Part shown: positions 1 to 10,870 of the stretch, piece by piece
Layout: every line of letters starts with the position of its first letter
How positions within the stretch are numbered: the first letter of the stretch is position 1
NCBI GenBank assembly: GCA_963920635.1
Contig: OY987302.1
Location: 25,519,278 to 25,583,277 of the forward strand
Direction of reading: 5' to 3'
DNA: 64,000 bases
Source of the DNA: Pseudeuparius sepicola
Taxonomy: Eukaryota > Arthropoda > Insecta > Coleoptera > Anthribidae
The notes under the pieces: model-generated
The model's database searches: none
What the model saw: only the letters and a program-made list of their open reading frames with translations
What the model was told of the DNA's origin: nothing
Position numbers and translations under genes: made by a program

Positions 1-1571
1 CCTTTAATTTATTTTTTAACATTTTGAAATTTTTTAATTTTTTCAGTCGCAAATCCCTAACTGCATCATTTAAAGAATTGTTAGCATTGTTCCCAAATAT
101 TCTAAAATTTGTTCAGATCTTCTGTTGTTGTCCTGCTCTTATTTTTCTCTCTTATTTCCTACAAAACAATAGATACCATTGCATTTCATTTTATAAATTT
201 TCAAACTCTTCAACTTCACTTACCTGATAAGATCAAATGTTCTGTTTATTTTTGCTATGGTAGAATAGTGGATATTCCGTTCATGATGCACATTAAATAT
301 CCTGGAAACTTCTCGGTAGGGCACATTGTCACCCGTTAATTTGATAATCTAAATTTTTTCACTCAAAGTTAATGCTTCCATTGTGTATACAAGTCAGCCA
401 ACAATTAAGATTAGCAGAACTGTCAAGTTTATTTAATATTTTTTATTTGTTTTTTAATTTTCATGGCAAATCTGATTTTTGCGATGAACTTAAAGTGCCT
501 AGACAGATTTTTTTTAGAATTATTACCCAATCTAAAAATTCTCTGAATAATGCAGTATACTTCCGAAAAGTATACAATCTGAAATTGCTCAAAAATAAAT
601 CAAATAAGGACATTTACCATTTTATAAAAAAAAACCTTGAATATTGTTCGTAGTCGCAAGGGGAATGACTGAATGACTCTTTTACTTTATATATTTTTTT
701 AATTGAATTTAATTTACATTTAGTAACATTGTTTCAAAAATCTCAGGCAAACTTGACCAGCATCAAATTCGAAATAAGTCGGAAATTTCAGACGCTGTAG
801 AGAAAAACATACAGTATATATCTTCTCGCAATTTCGTCTATGAACACTTTGGGTGGTCCTGTCAATTCTTCAATTGTTTTGAAATAATTACATGGCACGC
901 TAGACTTGCCAGGTGCCTTTAAAGTCCCTATTTTGCTAAACTTTAACACAGTGTAGAACCTAATGGCGAACACCCTCTATATTTTTGTTCAAATTTGGTA
1001 TATGAGGATTTTGGGGTGTCCTGATTAACGCTATGGTGTCAGATTTTAAATAAAAAAAATTCTAAAAGGTTTTTGTAAAAATCAGGGGTAAAAAAAAACG
1101 TAGACGTCCCGAGATTCGCATTTTAACAAAAGTAATAACGTCAAAAGAAGCGTTTTTTGAAGACCTTTCAAACAAAAAAGGTTTTTGAAATTATCTCGCA
1201 AAATCATTTTTTTATCGATTTGTATACACCTAAAAGTAGACACACTGTATACAGATTCAGGTTGCCCGAATTTTGAGCCTAACCATGGGGACCTCAGTTA
1301 TCTTAACAGTTATGAAGTCGGAAATTGCGGACTTTGGTGCTGAGTAAAAAAAGTTGCAATATGAATGTGTGTATAAACTGCTATTCAATCTATCACAACA
1401 GCATAAAACGTATGGGTAATATAAGAATAATTCATAAACAAAAATTGAGTGCTGGGAACAGAGCATGCTGATACCTACATCAGATTATGGCGATGGAAAT
1501 GTAAACACAACCATCGCTGTTAAAAAATAATGTCCTTAGAAATTGAATAACTCAAAAAAATGAGGTAGGAA
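1..1571. other. AT-rich stretch without a supported gene
   Basis: No convincing gene is visible. A plus-strand reading frame at 372-653 ends in a Lys/Asn-rich tail that vaguely resembles the C-terminus of a LINE ORF2, but no catalytic motif supports it. Around 780-1250 there are short transposon-like pieces: a CACCCTCTATA end near 975 and a CACACTGTATA end near 1247. The latter read in reverse starts CAGTGTGTC, like the foldback ends at 12760 and 58475. I could not find partner ends. Confidence 0.5.
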
Positions 1572-1881
1572 ATGACTGATAAAAATAACATTTTAAAACA
1601 AAATAATGCAGTATTGTGCGAGAAAGTCGGAAGCCTGGAAAGCATAAAAAAGGTAAATGATAACCATGACAATGCTGGCAAAATTGAAAAACCATCATCT
1701 GTTATGTATAGATATGTAGTGGCAAAATCAATTTCTATATCGACCAGTCACGATCGTGAACAAAGTACTAAAACATGGCAACACTGCCGCGAGAGACCAG
1801 TTTGCACAAATGGATATAAAAATAGTACCAAACACGTGAAAAACCAGTAAAGATGGAATCAATGAAAATGAGTCTGACGTG
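1572..1881 (+). pseudogene. LINE-A ORF1, N-terminal half (interrupted)
   Basis: This frame starts MTDKNNILKQ and is rich in Lys, Asn and Glu, as expected of the coiled-coil N-terminal part of a LINE ORF1 (an RNA-binding, gag-like protein). The frame that enters the insertion site (ending ESDV) continues directly after the inserted LINE-B at 3944 (SSGNGYSQIKRR). That shows the two halves were once one gene. The assignment rests mainly on the second half and on ORF2 downstream. On its own this part would be unrecognisable. Confidence 0.5.
1870..1881. repeat. Left target-site duplication of LINE-B
   Basis: The 12 bases GAGTCTGACGTG recur at the right end of LINE-B as GAGCCTGACGTG (3932-3943), with one mismatch. 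This is the direct repeat left by target-primed reverse transcription and it fixes both ends of the inserted LINE. Confidence 0.8.
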
Positions 1882-1899
1882 CAAGGCTGGATGGGGGGC

Positions 1900-2995
1900 A
1901 GGAGGGCGGACTGGTGTCGGTGGGGGTTTTTTTGGACATAGAGGGTGCCTTTGACAATACGGCAGTGGACTCGATCTGTAGGGCTGTGAAGAGGGTGGAA
2001 GCTGGGGACACCTTGGACAGGTGGACCCGATCCATGCTCACCGGCAGGCAGGTCGAAGCCGGACTGTGCGGTGAAACAGTTACCATCAATGCATCGAGGG
2101 GTTTTCCCAAGGGGGGGGGGCTTCTGTCCCCCCACTCCTGTGGTGCATGGTGGTGGATGAACTGCTGCGAGTCCTGGAGGAGGAGCAGGGTGTCTATGTG
2201 CAGGCGTACGCGGACGACGTTGTGATCCTGGTGCAGGGCACAGAGATTGAGCTTTTGGAGGAGGTCCTAAATGGGGCCCTCGCAAAGTTCTCTCAGTGGT
2301 GCGCCGCCAATGGATTAAGTGTCAACCCTAATAAGGTTGAGCTGGTGCTATTCACCAGAAAGAGAAAAGTGGTCCCCTGCCCTCTTGTAGAGCTTCAAGG
2401 GACCCAACTAGAAATAAAGAAGAAGGTCAAGTATCTAGGAGTCTGGCTAGACTCCAGACTGACCTACGAGGAACACATACTCACAAGGACCAAAAAGGCA
2501 TGCAACGCACTGTGGGCGTGCCGCAGAGCCGTGGGAACTTCGTGGGGATTGAGTCCGAAGATCATGCTTTGGATTTACAAGACAATGATTGTACCCATGA
2601 TCACACATGGGGCTGTCGTTTGGTGGTGAGGCGTTGGCAGGACCAGACCAAGGGCGGCACTTGATAAGATACAACGCCTAGCCTGCCTCTGCATCACGGG
2701 GGCGCTCGGGACCGCCCCCTCCCGGGCCCTCGAGACCCTGGTGGGTCTCCCGCCATTGCGTGCGGCCGTGGAGTATGAGGCGGCTAAGGCGGCCCTCAGA
2801 TTAGAGGGCCTTAACATCTGGGCTTCTGGGAGCTCACCTGGTGGGCATCAGAGGCTATGGTCTGAGCTGAAGGAGGCGCTTCCCATCCTGGACATGAGGA
2901 GGGATGTGAGGGAGCCTTCTATTGGCTTTTATGATAGACTCTCCTTCTCCTTTCCCGAAAGGAAGGAGTGGATGGAGGAGAACACCAGTACATAG
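1900..2995 (+). pseudogene. LINE-B reverse transcriptase (partial, broken)
   Basis: The start of the visible RT is VFLDIEGAFDNT (motif A, 1924 onward). A GFPKGG segment (2095-2120) stands where GFPQGG is expected, and the catalytic box is YADDVVIL (2208-2231). The thumb follows with GLSVNPNKVELVLFT and KYLGVWLDSRLTYEEH. The frame shifts in a long G run near 2110-2120. After that one frame runs from 2147 to 3838 with only two stops, TGA at 2627-2629 and TAG at 2993-2995. The domain copies RNA into DNA at the nicked target. This copy cannot be active. Confidence 0.85.
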
Positions 2996-3028
2996 AAAGG
3001 ACTAGTCTGGTACACAGACGGGTCCAAG

Positions 3029-3838
3029 ATGGGGAAAGGAACGGGGGCCGGAGCCTATTGTAAGGAGCTGGCCTGTAAACTTACAGTCTCCCTAGGAGAA
3101 CACACTACGGTGTTCCAGGCGGAGCTGTTTGCCATTATGCTGGGGGCAGAGGAATCACTCAGACTCCAGTTCGAGAGGAACGAGGTGACCTTCTACTCCG
3201 ATAGCAAAGCAGCCCTTCTAGCACTGCGAGCAAACCGCACCACATCTCCTCTGGTGGAGGAATGTCGAGCGAGTTTGCTTAAACTGGTGGCCGCAGGGAA
3301 TAAGGTGACTCTGTCCTGGGTGCCCGGTCATTCGGGCATCGAGGGAAATGAGACCGCTGACCTCTTGGCCAGGGAGGGATCCATGAGCAGACCGATGGGA
3401 CCGGAACCCCTTTTGGGGATCGCCCCTCGGGTAGCGATTGGAGTCTTGGACGAATGGCTGCAGAGCAGATTCGTCGAGGAATGGCTCAGAGCTCCAGGGA
3501 TGAGGCAGGCGAGGCTCATAATCCGTGGGCCATCGCCTGCCTTGACCTGGGAATTGCTGGGTCTGCCAAGAAAAGAGGTTATGGGTTTGGTGAGGGTCCT
3601 CACTGGGCACTGTCGCCTAGCCCGCCACCTACACCTCATTGGGGTGGAGGAGGAGCGGGAATGCAGATGGTGCCTAGAAGAAGAGGAGACCCCCCACCAT
3701 CTAGTAACAGAGTGCCCTGCGCTCGACAGATTCGAGTCCTTCGGCATGGCTAGGCTGTGCGCTGAGGACGTGTATGGTGTCAGGTTGGGGGAGCTGCGGG
3801 CCTTCATCAAGAAGGCCGGCATGCTGGAAGCCCTCTGA
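3029..3838 (+). pseudogene. LINE-B RNase H domain and C-terminal CCHC motif
   Basis: The RNase H catalytic residues are all visible: Asp in YTDGSK (just upstream, about 3009-3026), Glu in FQAELFAI, Asp in YSDSKAALLAL and Asp in WVPGHSGIEGNETAD. The C-terminus carries a C-x2-C-x8-H-x4-C motif (CRWC ... HHLVTEC), as in other insect LINEs with RNase H. The domain would remove RNA from the RNA-DNA hybrid. It is continuous in frame with the RT except for the TAG at 2993, so the chosen ATG (3029) is only the first Met after that stop and not a real start. Confidence 0.85.
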
Positions 3839-3943
3839 TACCGGCCATTGGGGCACAATGGGCCCATGGAGGCCTACGTGCCGGGCCGATCAGAGGCGGC
3901 TACCCCTTTTTTGATGATGATGATGATGATGGAGCCTGACGTG

Positions 3944-4135
3944 AGTTCTGGAAATGGATATTCTCAAATAAAAAGAAGAAACAAAAGACGAAAAAACCTT
4001 GGCACAGGAGAAAAAGGAACAAAACTTCAAAGGTGGAGACAGAAGAGTATGGTTATACATAAATAGAGTAAAACATACAGCTTCAGAGCAAGTAATCTAT
4101 TATATTTGTAAAAAGAGTGCCTTTGAAAGCATAAA
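3944..4135 (+). pseudogene. LINE-A ORF1, C-terminal half
   Basis: Reading resumes after LINE-B with a basic stretch (IKRRNKRRKNLG). One frame change later comes RRVWLYINRVKHTASEQVI followed by YYICKKSAFESINL. This matches the conserved C-terminal block of ORF1 proteins of insect Jockey/CR1-like LINEs, whose usual pattern is R-x-W-L-Y-x-x-R followed by a short helix and K-x-x-F-E. It is immediately followed by endonuclease sequence of ORF2, the expected order. Confidence 0.6.
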
Positions 4136-4289
4136 CCTCACTCAAAAGAAATTACTACAGAAAACCATTGACTAATTTTTTTTGGTAGTAGACAAAAAGG
4201 ATCTATTATTGAAAACTTATTATGGTCACAGTATTTAGGATTAAGGCACATTGATTTAAAAAAATATAGCGACTTATAAGAAATGCAAG

Positions 4290-5900
4290 AAAAAAAATTT
4301 GTAAAATATGATGTAATTGTTACGGGAGACTTTAATCTCAACCTCCTCATATATAACAACCAAACAACTGTCTTTCTGGATATAATAAATTAAATCCTAT
4401 AATTATCAACAGACAGTTTTTAAAGAAACACGGGTTACTAGAAATTCCTCTTCTTTAATTGATAATATATTTACAAACTCACAGGTAAACTACGAAGCAA
4501 GTGTAATAGATAATACTCTGTCAGACCCACAAGGCTCAACTGATTTGTTTCGACTATGGCCATATAAAGCACAGTAGTTAGTATACAAAAAAGATTTTTC
4601 TCTAAATCTAAAATATTATCTTTCAAGCATGACCTGACCCAGATCAGCTGGGACTAAGTCTTTAGCACACAAAAATACGAAGACAAATTCCAAACTTTAA
4701 ATAAATTCAATGAATATTTTACAAAGTTTTCTGGTAGTAAATTGCCAATAGATAATAAGCTTGTTGTGCTCAATAATACAAGCAGAAGTCATCTTCCACT
4801 ATCTATCTACATCCAACAATCCCACAAGAAATCCAAAATTGTATTAAGAAGTTAAAACATAAAAAATCAATAGGACGTGACGAAATACCAAGGCAATAGC
4901 ACTGTTAAAGGAAACTGCATCTATTATATCAACACCCCTTTACTTTCCAAATGAACTAAAACCAGCATTAGTAAAAGCAATTTACAAAAAAGGTAAATTG
5001 GATGAAGAATCAAACTATAGATCCATATCTGTGCTGTCAAATTTTAGTAAGACTGAAAAAATCATATACATCAGGGTGGAAAAGTACCTAAAAACAAAAT
5101 CTCTTTCTTATTGTCAAAATGGTTTCAGGAAAGTATCTCCACGATCCTAGCTGTATATCAAGCTATGGTAAAAAATTTTAAACTCGTCATTAAATAACAA
5201 CAAAGAGACAGCTATTTTGTGCCTAGACCTGTCAAAAGAATTTGACAAGGTTGACCATGGGTTTCTTTGTGGTAAATTAGGGAACTGTAGTATAAGAGGC
5301 TTAGCCTTAAGGCTGATAGAGTCATATCTGTCTCGGCGAGGTCAGTCTGTTTGTGAGATGGACGAGTATGGCGACTTACTGAGGTCTAACACCATGAGTG
5401 TGGAAAGAGGATTGCCCCAGGGGTCAATCCTGGGTCCCCTGTTACACATTCTACACACAAATAAACTGCCGATGTCAGTGAGGAACATATTGTACTGTTC
5501 CCAGAAGATACCACCTTGGCATTTAGTGAGCATGACCAGGGCGTGCTTCTCAGAAATGTAACTAACATAATGAGCACTCTAAGAAATTATTTTGAATCAC
5601 ACAATCTTCTTCTGAATATTTCAAGGACTCAAATATTGCCCTTTGCAACTAGAAATCAATACGTTTTGTGCTGAGACTGATAACTGAGAATGTAAGCATG
5701 GAGGCGGCTCTTTTGTCATACTTTGCATATGCCCAATTCCGATTAAAATATGGTGTGATATTCTGGGGGAACTCAACTGATATACGAAGAATACTTATTT
5801 TGCAGAAGAGGTGTCTCCGCAGAATATTTGACATAGTTGAAATAAAACAGCAGGAAAGCTGTAAACCTTTATTCAGTGAATGAAAGATTTTGACAACTAT
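4290..5900 (+). pseudogene. LINE-A ORF2: endonuclease and reverse transcriptase (decayed)
   Basis: Pieces in several frames occur in the right order. GDFNLNLL (4326-4350) and SSSLIDNIFTNSQ (4446-4485) come from the C-terminal part of an APE endonuclease. IYKKGKLDEESNYRSISV and QNGFRK (about 4980-5130) are RT fingers. LCLDLSKEFDKVDH (5218-5260) is motif A and GLPQGSILGPLL (5410-5445) the next block. QFRLKYGVIFWGNSTDIRRI (5724-5790) lies in the thumb and C-terminal region. No intact YADD box was found. The order suits a Jockey/CR1-type LINE. It is old, with many stops and indels. Confidence 0.75.
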
Positions 5901-6135
5901 TAGTTTGAAGTAAGAGGTCGGCAAAGTTGCGCAATTTGATGCCGAGTAACACGGCTAAAAATGGTTGCGAAATTTGGGAAGGTTACCAGAATTGCTATGA
6001 AAATTAGTCAAAAGAATAATAATTTTCAGAAGTCAATCTGCTTTTTTTCAACGATTATCAATCGATCAAATTAGCTTTATTTTCACAAAAATATAAATTT
6101 TATCTATTTCACAATGTCCAAACATCCAACATATA

Positions 6136-7524
6136 CAGGGTGTCCCATTAATAATGGTGCATAGAGCAACTTCATATATTTTGTGCCAAAATATTACGAT
6201 TGGGCCTAACAATTACCGGTCAAATATCAATGGTTACTGAAGTTCATTTTTTGAAATTGAATTGTGGCTACATCTCCCAAAATAATCAAGCTGCTGAACT
6301 GAAATTTGGCACTTATGTTTTTGGGGATGGAGAATAAGCTGAAGATGTCAATTTATACATATGGGGCTTCAGCCGTTACCTGATTTAACTATAGAGAAAA
6401 ATCAAACGGCATGACAAAAACCGAGATCACCTAAATTCAACAAGTGTCTACTGGGTCAAAAAGGGAACCAACAATGTTGTGCACATTCGGGATAAAATGA
6501 AGACACGAAAAATCGAAAGGTACACATGAATAACATTTTTAATTTTAGTATGCTGGGTAAAATAAATATAAAAACACACCTAAATTCAGCATATTATCCC
6601 AATACACTGCTTAAACATAATGAGCGGACAAATCGGTACGTTTTAAATCAAATAATTAACTGTGTTCGTTTTTATGGGGATTTCGAATTGGCACTAAGAG
6701 AACACAATAAGGCAGAGGCTTCCGAAAATAAGGGTGAACTTTAGTGCAAATATAGGTACTTTTTTTAATAACATTTACTCAAACATTTATGACAACCGAG
6801 GTAAACTTTTAAAATTGTGTCTCAGTTTGTGTTATATATTTATCTGGTTAATTATTCAAAAGCAAATTGGTTTAATTCAAAAACTCGTTTAAATCTAACT
6901 TTAATAGTCTGCATTTTGTGATGGTGTCTGATGTTCATTTTTTCTGAGACGTCAGATGCCCATGGAAATAAATGCTACTGGAAAACTTTGGTAAGTTTTC
7001 CTGTATTAGTTAGGCAGTGTGAACTTAGCAGCCAATTTTCTGGCAACCAAAAATTTTAAGGTTTATTTTTTTATTAATATTTCTTCATTTTCCAGTTTAA
7101 TCTGCTTAGAAGGTTTTATCAAAATAAATCTATAGAAATAAGGAAGGGCAAGGAAAATTTTTTGCTGCCAGAAAATCGGCTAGTAATTTCACACTGGTTT
7201 AGTTAGGCACATTGATTTTTAAAATGTCTTTTGATATTTGGCTCCACCTGTTTAAATACTCACGAGCCGCCACTGGCCCTCTGTGAGATACGTAGAAATT
7301 GACATCTTCAGCTTATTCTCCATCCCCAAAAGCATAACAGTGCCAAATTTCATTTCAGCAGCTTGATTATTTTGGGAGAAGTAGTAGGTAATTCAATTTC
7401 AAAAAATGAACTTCAACTTTCTGAATAATTCGAGATTTGACTGGTAGTTTTTAAGCTCAATCATAATATTTTGGCACAAAATATATGAAGTTGCTTTATG
7501 TAGCGTTATTAACGAAACACCCTG
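6136..7524. mobile_element. CAGGGTG foldback element FB1
   Basis: It starts CAGGGTGTCCC and ends with the reverse complement (CACCCTG), flanked by TA on both sides. The two arms match inward for more than 200 bases, e.g. ATATTTTGTGCCAAAATATT near the left end and its complement near 7465-7485. The 'ATCTCCCAAAATAATCAAGC' block at about 6271 is mirrored at about 7360. The middle (about 6400-7250) is AT-rich, with a short frame (6526-6744) of no recognisable function. CAGGGTG ends at a TA target point to the Tc1/mariner superfamily. It is non-autonomous. Confidence 0.8.
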
Positions 7525-7921
7525 TATATGAGGGATCCACCAAATCACAATTATACAATTTGACAGTAAGGAGAAAAAATTTTTACAGATGATTGCACCA
7601 TTTTGTTATGTAGTTTTTGATTTAAGAAACATACTGTTACTGTAGACCTTTACCAACAGAAGGCACCAGAAAATATTTCTGAATAGTAGTTTTGACGTAC
7701 AACTGGAAGGGATTTTCAACCAAATTTAGTAAATTTCGTAGCAAATCCCCCCAAGAACAAGAAGTGATCTAACTTTTATAATATTAGTTAAAATATATTG
7801 CAAAATTACAACCCAATGCAAAAAGGAACTATATTTTATTCAATGTAAAACAAAATATAACAATATAAATATCAGGATAAAGACGCAAATATTTTGTTCT
7901 TAAGCCAAACAAGATCATAGT

Positions 7922-8068
7922 ACTCTCTGTTCAACGAATGTTCATACCTACGTCACAACTCCCATCCTTGTCTGACTCGTGAATATACGACCGATATTCA
8001 TAGTATATTCATGAGTAAGACAAGGACGGATGTTGTGACGTAGGTAGGAACATTCTTTGAACAGAGTT
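7922..8068. repeat. 147-bp near-perfect hairpin
   Basis: The left arm (ACTCTCTGTTCAACGAATGT...) and right arm (...ACATTCTTTGAACAGAGTTT) are reverse complements with few mismatches and almost no loop. The centre is near 7995 at CGATATTCATAGTATATTCA. This is the shape of a small snap-back MITE. It holds no coding capacity. RNA from either strand would form one long stem. Confidence 0.8.
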
Positions 8069-8850
8069 TTTAACATGGTTTTGAGTGCAATTTGCATCTA
8101 GTTTAAATTCAGTTTTATGCCCCTTCATATGAAGGAAAAATTCACACTCCTAACATATTTTCATAAAAATGTGAATTGTCATATTTTGCATGTAGACCCC
8201 TCATATAAATAATAAATATATAAAGTCAGTAGCGCACATTTTCTTTTTCTCAAAAATATCGGTCATGGTGCCCCCCGGAATGCCACTGGACTTAATAATT
8301 TGAATCTACATAGGGCTAAATTAACCCCTCTCTACCGTAAATAACACTGCCAGATTTAAACAAAATCAGCTAAAGGATTATTAAGATGTTGAAAAAAAAT
8401 TTTTTATTTAAAGTTTACACCCTGTATCTTGAAAATGAAGCGATACCAGACCTATGTTTATATAAACTTTTTGTCTTAAAATCACTCAAAGAATCACCTC
8501 TTGAAGTTTGGCTACGCACTTGAATAACACCCTGTATTTGCCCATCTATTGAAAGAGCACATACCAAATATTAGCCCTCAAATCGCAATATTTAATTTGC
8601 AATAAATAATTAAAGTTGCGACCGCAAGCTATTTATTTGAAGCGACATGAAAAGCGCGGGAATGGTCGTGATGGCACGCCGCTCGATCGATCAGAAGGCA
8701 GTGACAGTAGTGACAGCTACACAGAATTATAGAAGACAGAATGGAAATTGAACATTGAAATAAACAGTTCGGCGACCCATTTCCAGATGGCTCTGATGTA
8801 GGTCAAAAATAAGAACTGTCTAAAAGTCTAAATTTAACAAGCACTTCTTT
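8069..8850. other. Non-coding stretch with solo CACCCTGTAT ends
   Basis: No gene is seen. Two CACCCTGTAT motifs (8407-8416 and 8530-8539) look like right ends of CAGGGTG-type elements, but partner ends are not recognisable. From 8620 to 8840 the base composition is more balanced than its surroundings and nothing is recognised there. Confidence 0.4.
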
Positions 8851-8854
8851 AACT

Positions 8855-8913
8855 GAATGGTGAGGCCACGGGACTAGTAATTCGTAGGTCCCGGGTTCAA
8901 TCCCACACGAAGC
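8855..8913 (+). other. tRNA-like segment, probable SINE head
   Basis: GGTTCAATCCC (8894-8904) is a perfect match to the RNA polymerase III B box. The sequence before it (GGACTAGTAATTCGTAGGTCCCG) resembles the anticodon-to-T-arm part of a tRNA, and GAAGCCA follows where an acceptor end would be. The T stem pairs poorly and I see no good A box or matching 5' acceptor strand, so this is not a working tRNA gene. A tRNA-derived SINE promoter is the best guess. A T-rich run follows. Confidence 0.4.
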
Positions 8914-9054
8914 CAATTTTTTATTTTTTTATTATCACTGCATTCTACCTCTTTTAGATTATTACTCACAATCTACTCCGCAGTGTATTTAAATTCAAAG
9001 TACCTACCTACCTAATATGAAATTGTCAGTTGTCGGTAGCAGAAAAAATGTAAT

Positions 9055-9149
9055 ACATTGCTCGATGCATAAGCTCTTTTTGGCCTCGGAGACGCGTGCG
9101 TTAATCAATCTCCTCGGCCTAAAAAGTGCGCTTACGCATCTCACAATGT
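9055..9149. repeat. 95-bp imperfect inverted repeat
   Basis: CATTGCTCGATGCATAAGC at the left and CGCTTACGCATCTCACAATG at the right are near reverse complements. The pairing continues inward (TTTTTGGCCTCGGAGA against TCTCCTCGGCCTAAAA) with scattered mismatches. Only about 15 bases separate the arms. Likely a small MITE or fossil hairpin. Confidence 0.6.
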
Positions 9150-9534
9150 AAATAACTATTTAAATTTAATACAGCACACACTTTTCAAACGTTATCAACA
9201 ATATCAAGGCTGAGATAGACTATCATAAGATGGATAGGACGTTCTCGTTGCTCTTTCTAAACAAAGCGTGCGTGGTGCTGTAGTTTTTATACATGTGCTG
9301 CCAATATTAGTTTACACACGGTGCTGCCGCCCACCAGAGGTACCACCACCAACGAACTGCTTGACATCACAACCAAGGACGGCGTGTTACAAGAATGATT
9401 TGAATTATGCAATTTTGAATTGCTTACATTTATTACATAAAAATAAGAATGAGTTTTTTTGTGAACGGTGGTTCATTTAATGGCAATAAATTATGTTTGT
9501 GAGTAATATTTTTCAAATTTAATTTTTGTGCAAG

Positions 9535-9716
9535 TTCCCCATTGTAAAGAGAAAGGGAGCCGAGCGGATCTTTTAAGGTCAAACCCACATTTAAAGGGAC
9601 TAATTTTTCCCAGTCTTGAACTTCTTTTTTAGAAATTGAGGTTAATAAAAAATTAAGTAATATAATTACTATATTTAATATAATGATGAAAAGTAAGATA
9701 ATTTTTTTTATTTATG
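9535..9716 (-). pseudogene. nad3: nad3 fragment of the NUMT (NADH dehydrogenase subunit 3)
   Basis: The minus-strand reading gives a hydrophobic start (ILLFIIILNIVIILLNFLL), then SISKKEVQDWEKLVPLNVGF and DLKDPLGSLSL. This lines up with the SKK...REK-S-PFECGFDP...PFSLRFF region of nad3. The conserved Cys of that region is replaced by Val. The copy stops there, so about the C-terminal half is absent. Confidence 0.8.
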
Positions 9717-9777
9717 CAGGATTCCCAGAAATTTGATTGGAAGTCAAAAATAATAAACTATATTATATAAATTATCT
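9717..9777 (-). pseudogene. trnG: trnG (Gly, UCC) remnant of the NUMT
   Basis: On the minus strand TTGACTTCCAATCAA (complement of 9732-9747) is the anticodon arm of the insect mitochondrial tRNA-Gly, anticodon TCC. It lies between cox3 and nad3 as expected. AT-rich sequence stands where the D and T arms would be. Confidence 0.75.
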
Positions 9778-10190
9778 ACCTCATCAATAAATACAAATAT
9801 AAAGGAATAATCATACTATATCAAGCAGCTGCTTCAAATCCAAAGTGGTGGATTTGAGAAAAAGGTATTTTTAAAAGTTGAATTAATGAAATTAATAGGA
9901 AAATACTTGCAATAATTACACGGAGGCCGTGGAAGCCTGTTGCTGTAAAAAATTATGATCCACAGACAGAATCTGCAATACTAAAAGGTGCCTCAATATA
10001 TTCGTAAGCTTGGAATATAGTAAAATAGATACCTAAAACAATAGTAATTAAAAGTCTTTGTCACGCTTGGGGGTAATTATTATCTATTAAATTATGATGG
10101 GCTCATGACACTCCTGATGTTAATAAAAGAGGGATTTCTAGATGGTTGAATGAAATAATTCCATTTGGACGCCATAGTATGCAGAGTTGA
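9778..10190 (-). pseudogene. cox3: cox3 fragment of the NUMT (cytochrome c oxidase subunit III)
   Basis: Minus-strand translation with the invertebrate mitochondrial code gives recognisable cox3 blocks in order: [63 protein letters not shown] and WIWSSCLM-like sequence where FGFEAAAWY is expected. The helix after EAAAWY (normally HFVDVVWLF) is missing, so there is an internal deletion near 9800-9840. In mitochondria the protein is a membrane subunit of complex IV. Here it is non-functional. Confidence 0.88.
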
Positions 10191-10445
10191 ATAGTTCGAA
10201 ATTCAAAGTACATGCTATTATTTTAATCGCATAACAAATGTTGCCAGTCTTTTCGTTGGGTGTTCTGCAAAAAAAGATGAGTAAGTATTTCGGGTTTCCC
10301 TTAGGATGCAAAGGGTGCAAAAAGCAATTTTACTGTAAAGTGTCTTCTAATTTGCTGGTAACATGTCCCAAAAACCAAGTTTCTAGATTAAACCTTTTTC
10401 GAGAAGAAAAAAATGAACTGAAATATTTTGCAGGCAAGGCTTAAA

Positions 10446-10870
10446 TCAAACAAATTTACCATCCGCCCACCTTAAAACTACCTGTAGAACATTTTCTCTA
10501 AATATTTGCACTACATTACAGAATACCCTGCCTAGAAATTTATTTCCACTGAGAGAACACTTAAAGGTCATCATATTTGTTTTAGAGACATTAAGTGATA
10601 AGTAATTTGCGTCAGTCCATTCTTTCTCCTTAGCAAAATCATTATTAGATCTCAAGCTCGATTATATTGTTACTTATCCAAAGTATGGTTGAATCATCTG
10701 TGAACAGTTTACGGATGTAAATTGATCATTAATGTATACTAAGAAGCAAGGGACCGAGGGCAGACCCTTGAGGCACCCCATGCTGAATTTCTATTTGTTC
10801 AGAACCCTTATTACGAACATGAACTTTCTGAAAATGTGTTGTTAAGTATGACCTACACCAGATTGGTTTA
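10446..10870 (-). pseudogene. LINE reverse transcriptase fragment (minus strand)
   Basis: Minus-strand pieces: FYKPIWCRSYLTTHFQKVHV (about 10870-10805), then HGVPQGSALGPLL (about 10785-10745), then ANYLSLNVSKTNMMTF (about 10615-10555). These are consecutive RT blocks of Jockey/CR1-like LINEs (SYL..R, GVPQGS.LGPLLF, the N-L-S-L-N-x-x-K-T motif). The YADD box between them has been lost. It lies in reverse orientation directly upstream of the FN3 gene exons, probably inside an intron of that gene. Confidence 0.75.

Larger units (their letters stand above)
1882..3931 (+). mobile_element. LINE-B: 5'-truncated non-LTR retrotransposon with RNase H
   Basis: A 2.05-kb GC-rich insertion in an AT-rich setting, bounded by a 12-bp target duplication and ending in a (GAT)n-type tail at 3913-3931. 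It carries the palm and thumb of a reverse transcriptase, an RNase H domain and a C-terminal CCHC motif. A simple-repeat tail and an RNase H domain fit the I/R1/LOA group of LINEs. The endonuclease and the front of the RT are missing, so it was 5'-truncated on insertion. It disrupts ORF1 of LINE-A. Base composition and the near-open frame suggest a fairly recent arrival. Confidence 0.85.
9535..10190 (-). pseudogene. NUMT: nuclear copy of mitochondrial cox3-trnG-nad3
   Basis: Read on the minus strand, this stretch contains the 3' half of cox3, a trnG and the 5' half of nad3, in the order typical of insect mitochondrial genomes. The frames make sense only if UGA is Trp and AUA is Met. Indels and missing codons in both protein genes show that it is a nuclear fossil and not organellar DNA. 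No transposon ends flank it, which fits insertion by end joining. Confidence 0.9.

Noticed and set aside
1728..2285. Long minus-strand reading frame (185 codons, Pro-rich)
   Set aside because: It runs antisense to the LINE-B reverse transcriptase, is rich in Pro as expected of the complement of G-rich coding sequence, and shows no family motif.
3328..3867. Minus-strand frame of 179 codons opposite LINE-B RNase H
   Set aside because: Antisense shadow of a clearly better-supported RNase H domain on the plus strand.
6526..6744. Protein gene of 72 codons
   Set aside because: It lies inside the non-coding middle of foldback FB1, with no domain and no second copy to show conservation.
8855..8913. 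Functional tRNA gene
   Set aside because: A B box is present, but the T stem pairs poorly and neither a matching acceptor strand nor a D arm can be found.
9535..10190. Misassembled true mitochondrial DNA
   Set aside because: Indels and a missing helix in cox3, and a lost Cys in nad3, would inactivate the genes. Both flanks are ordinary nuclear repeats.
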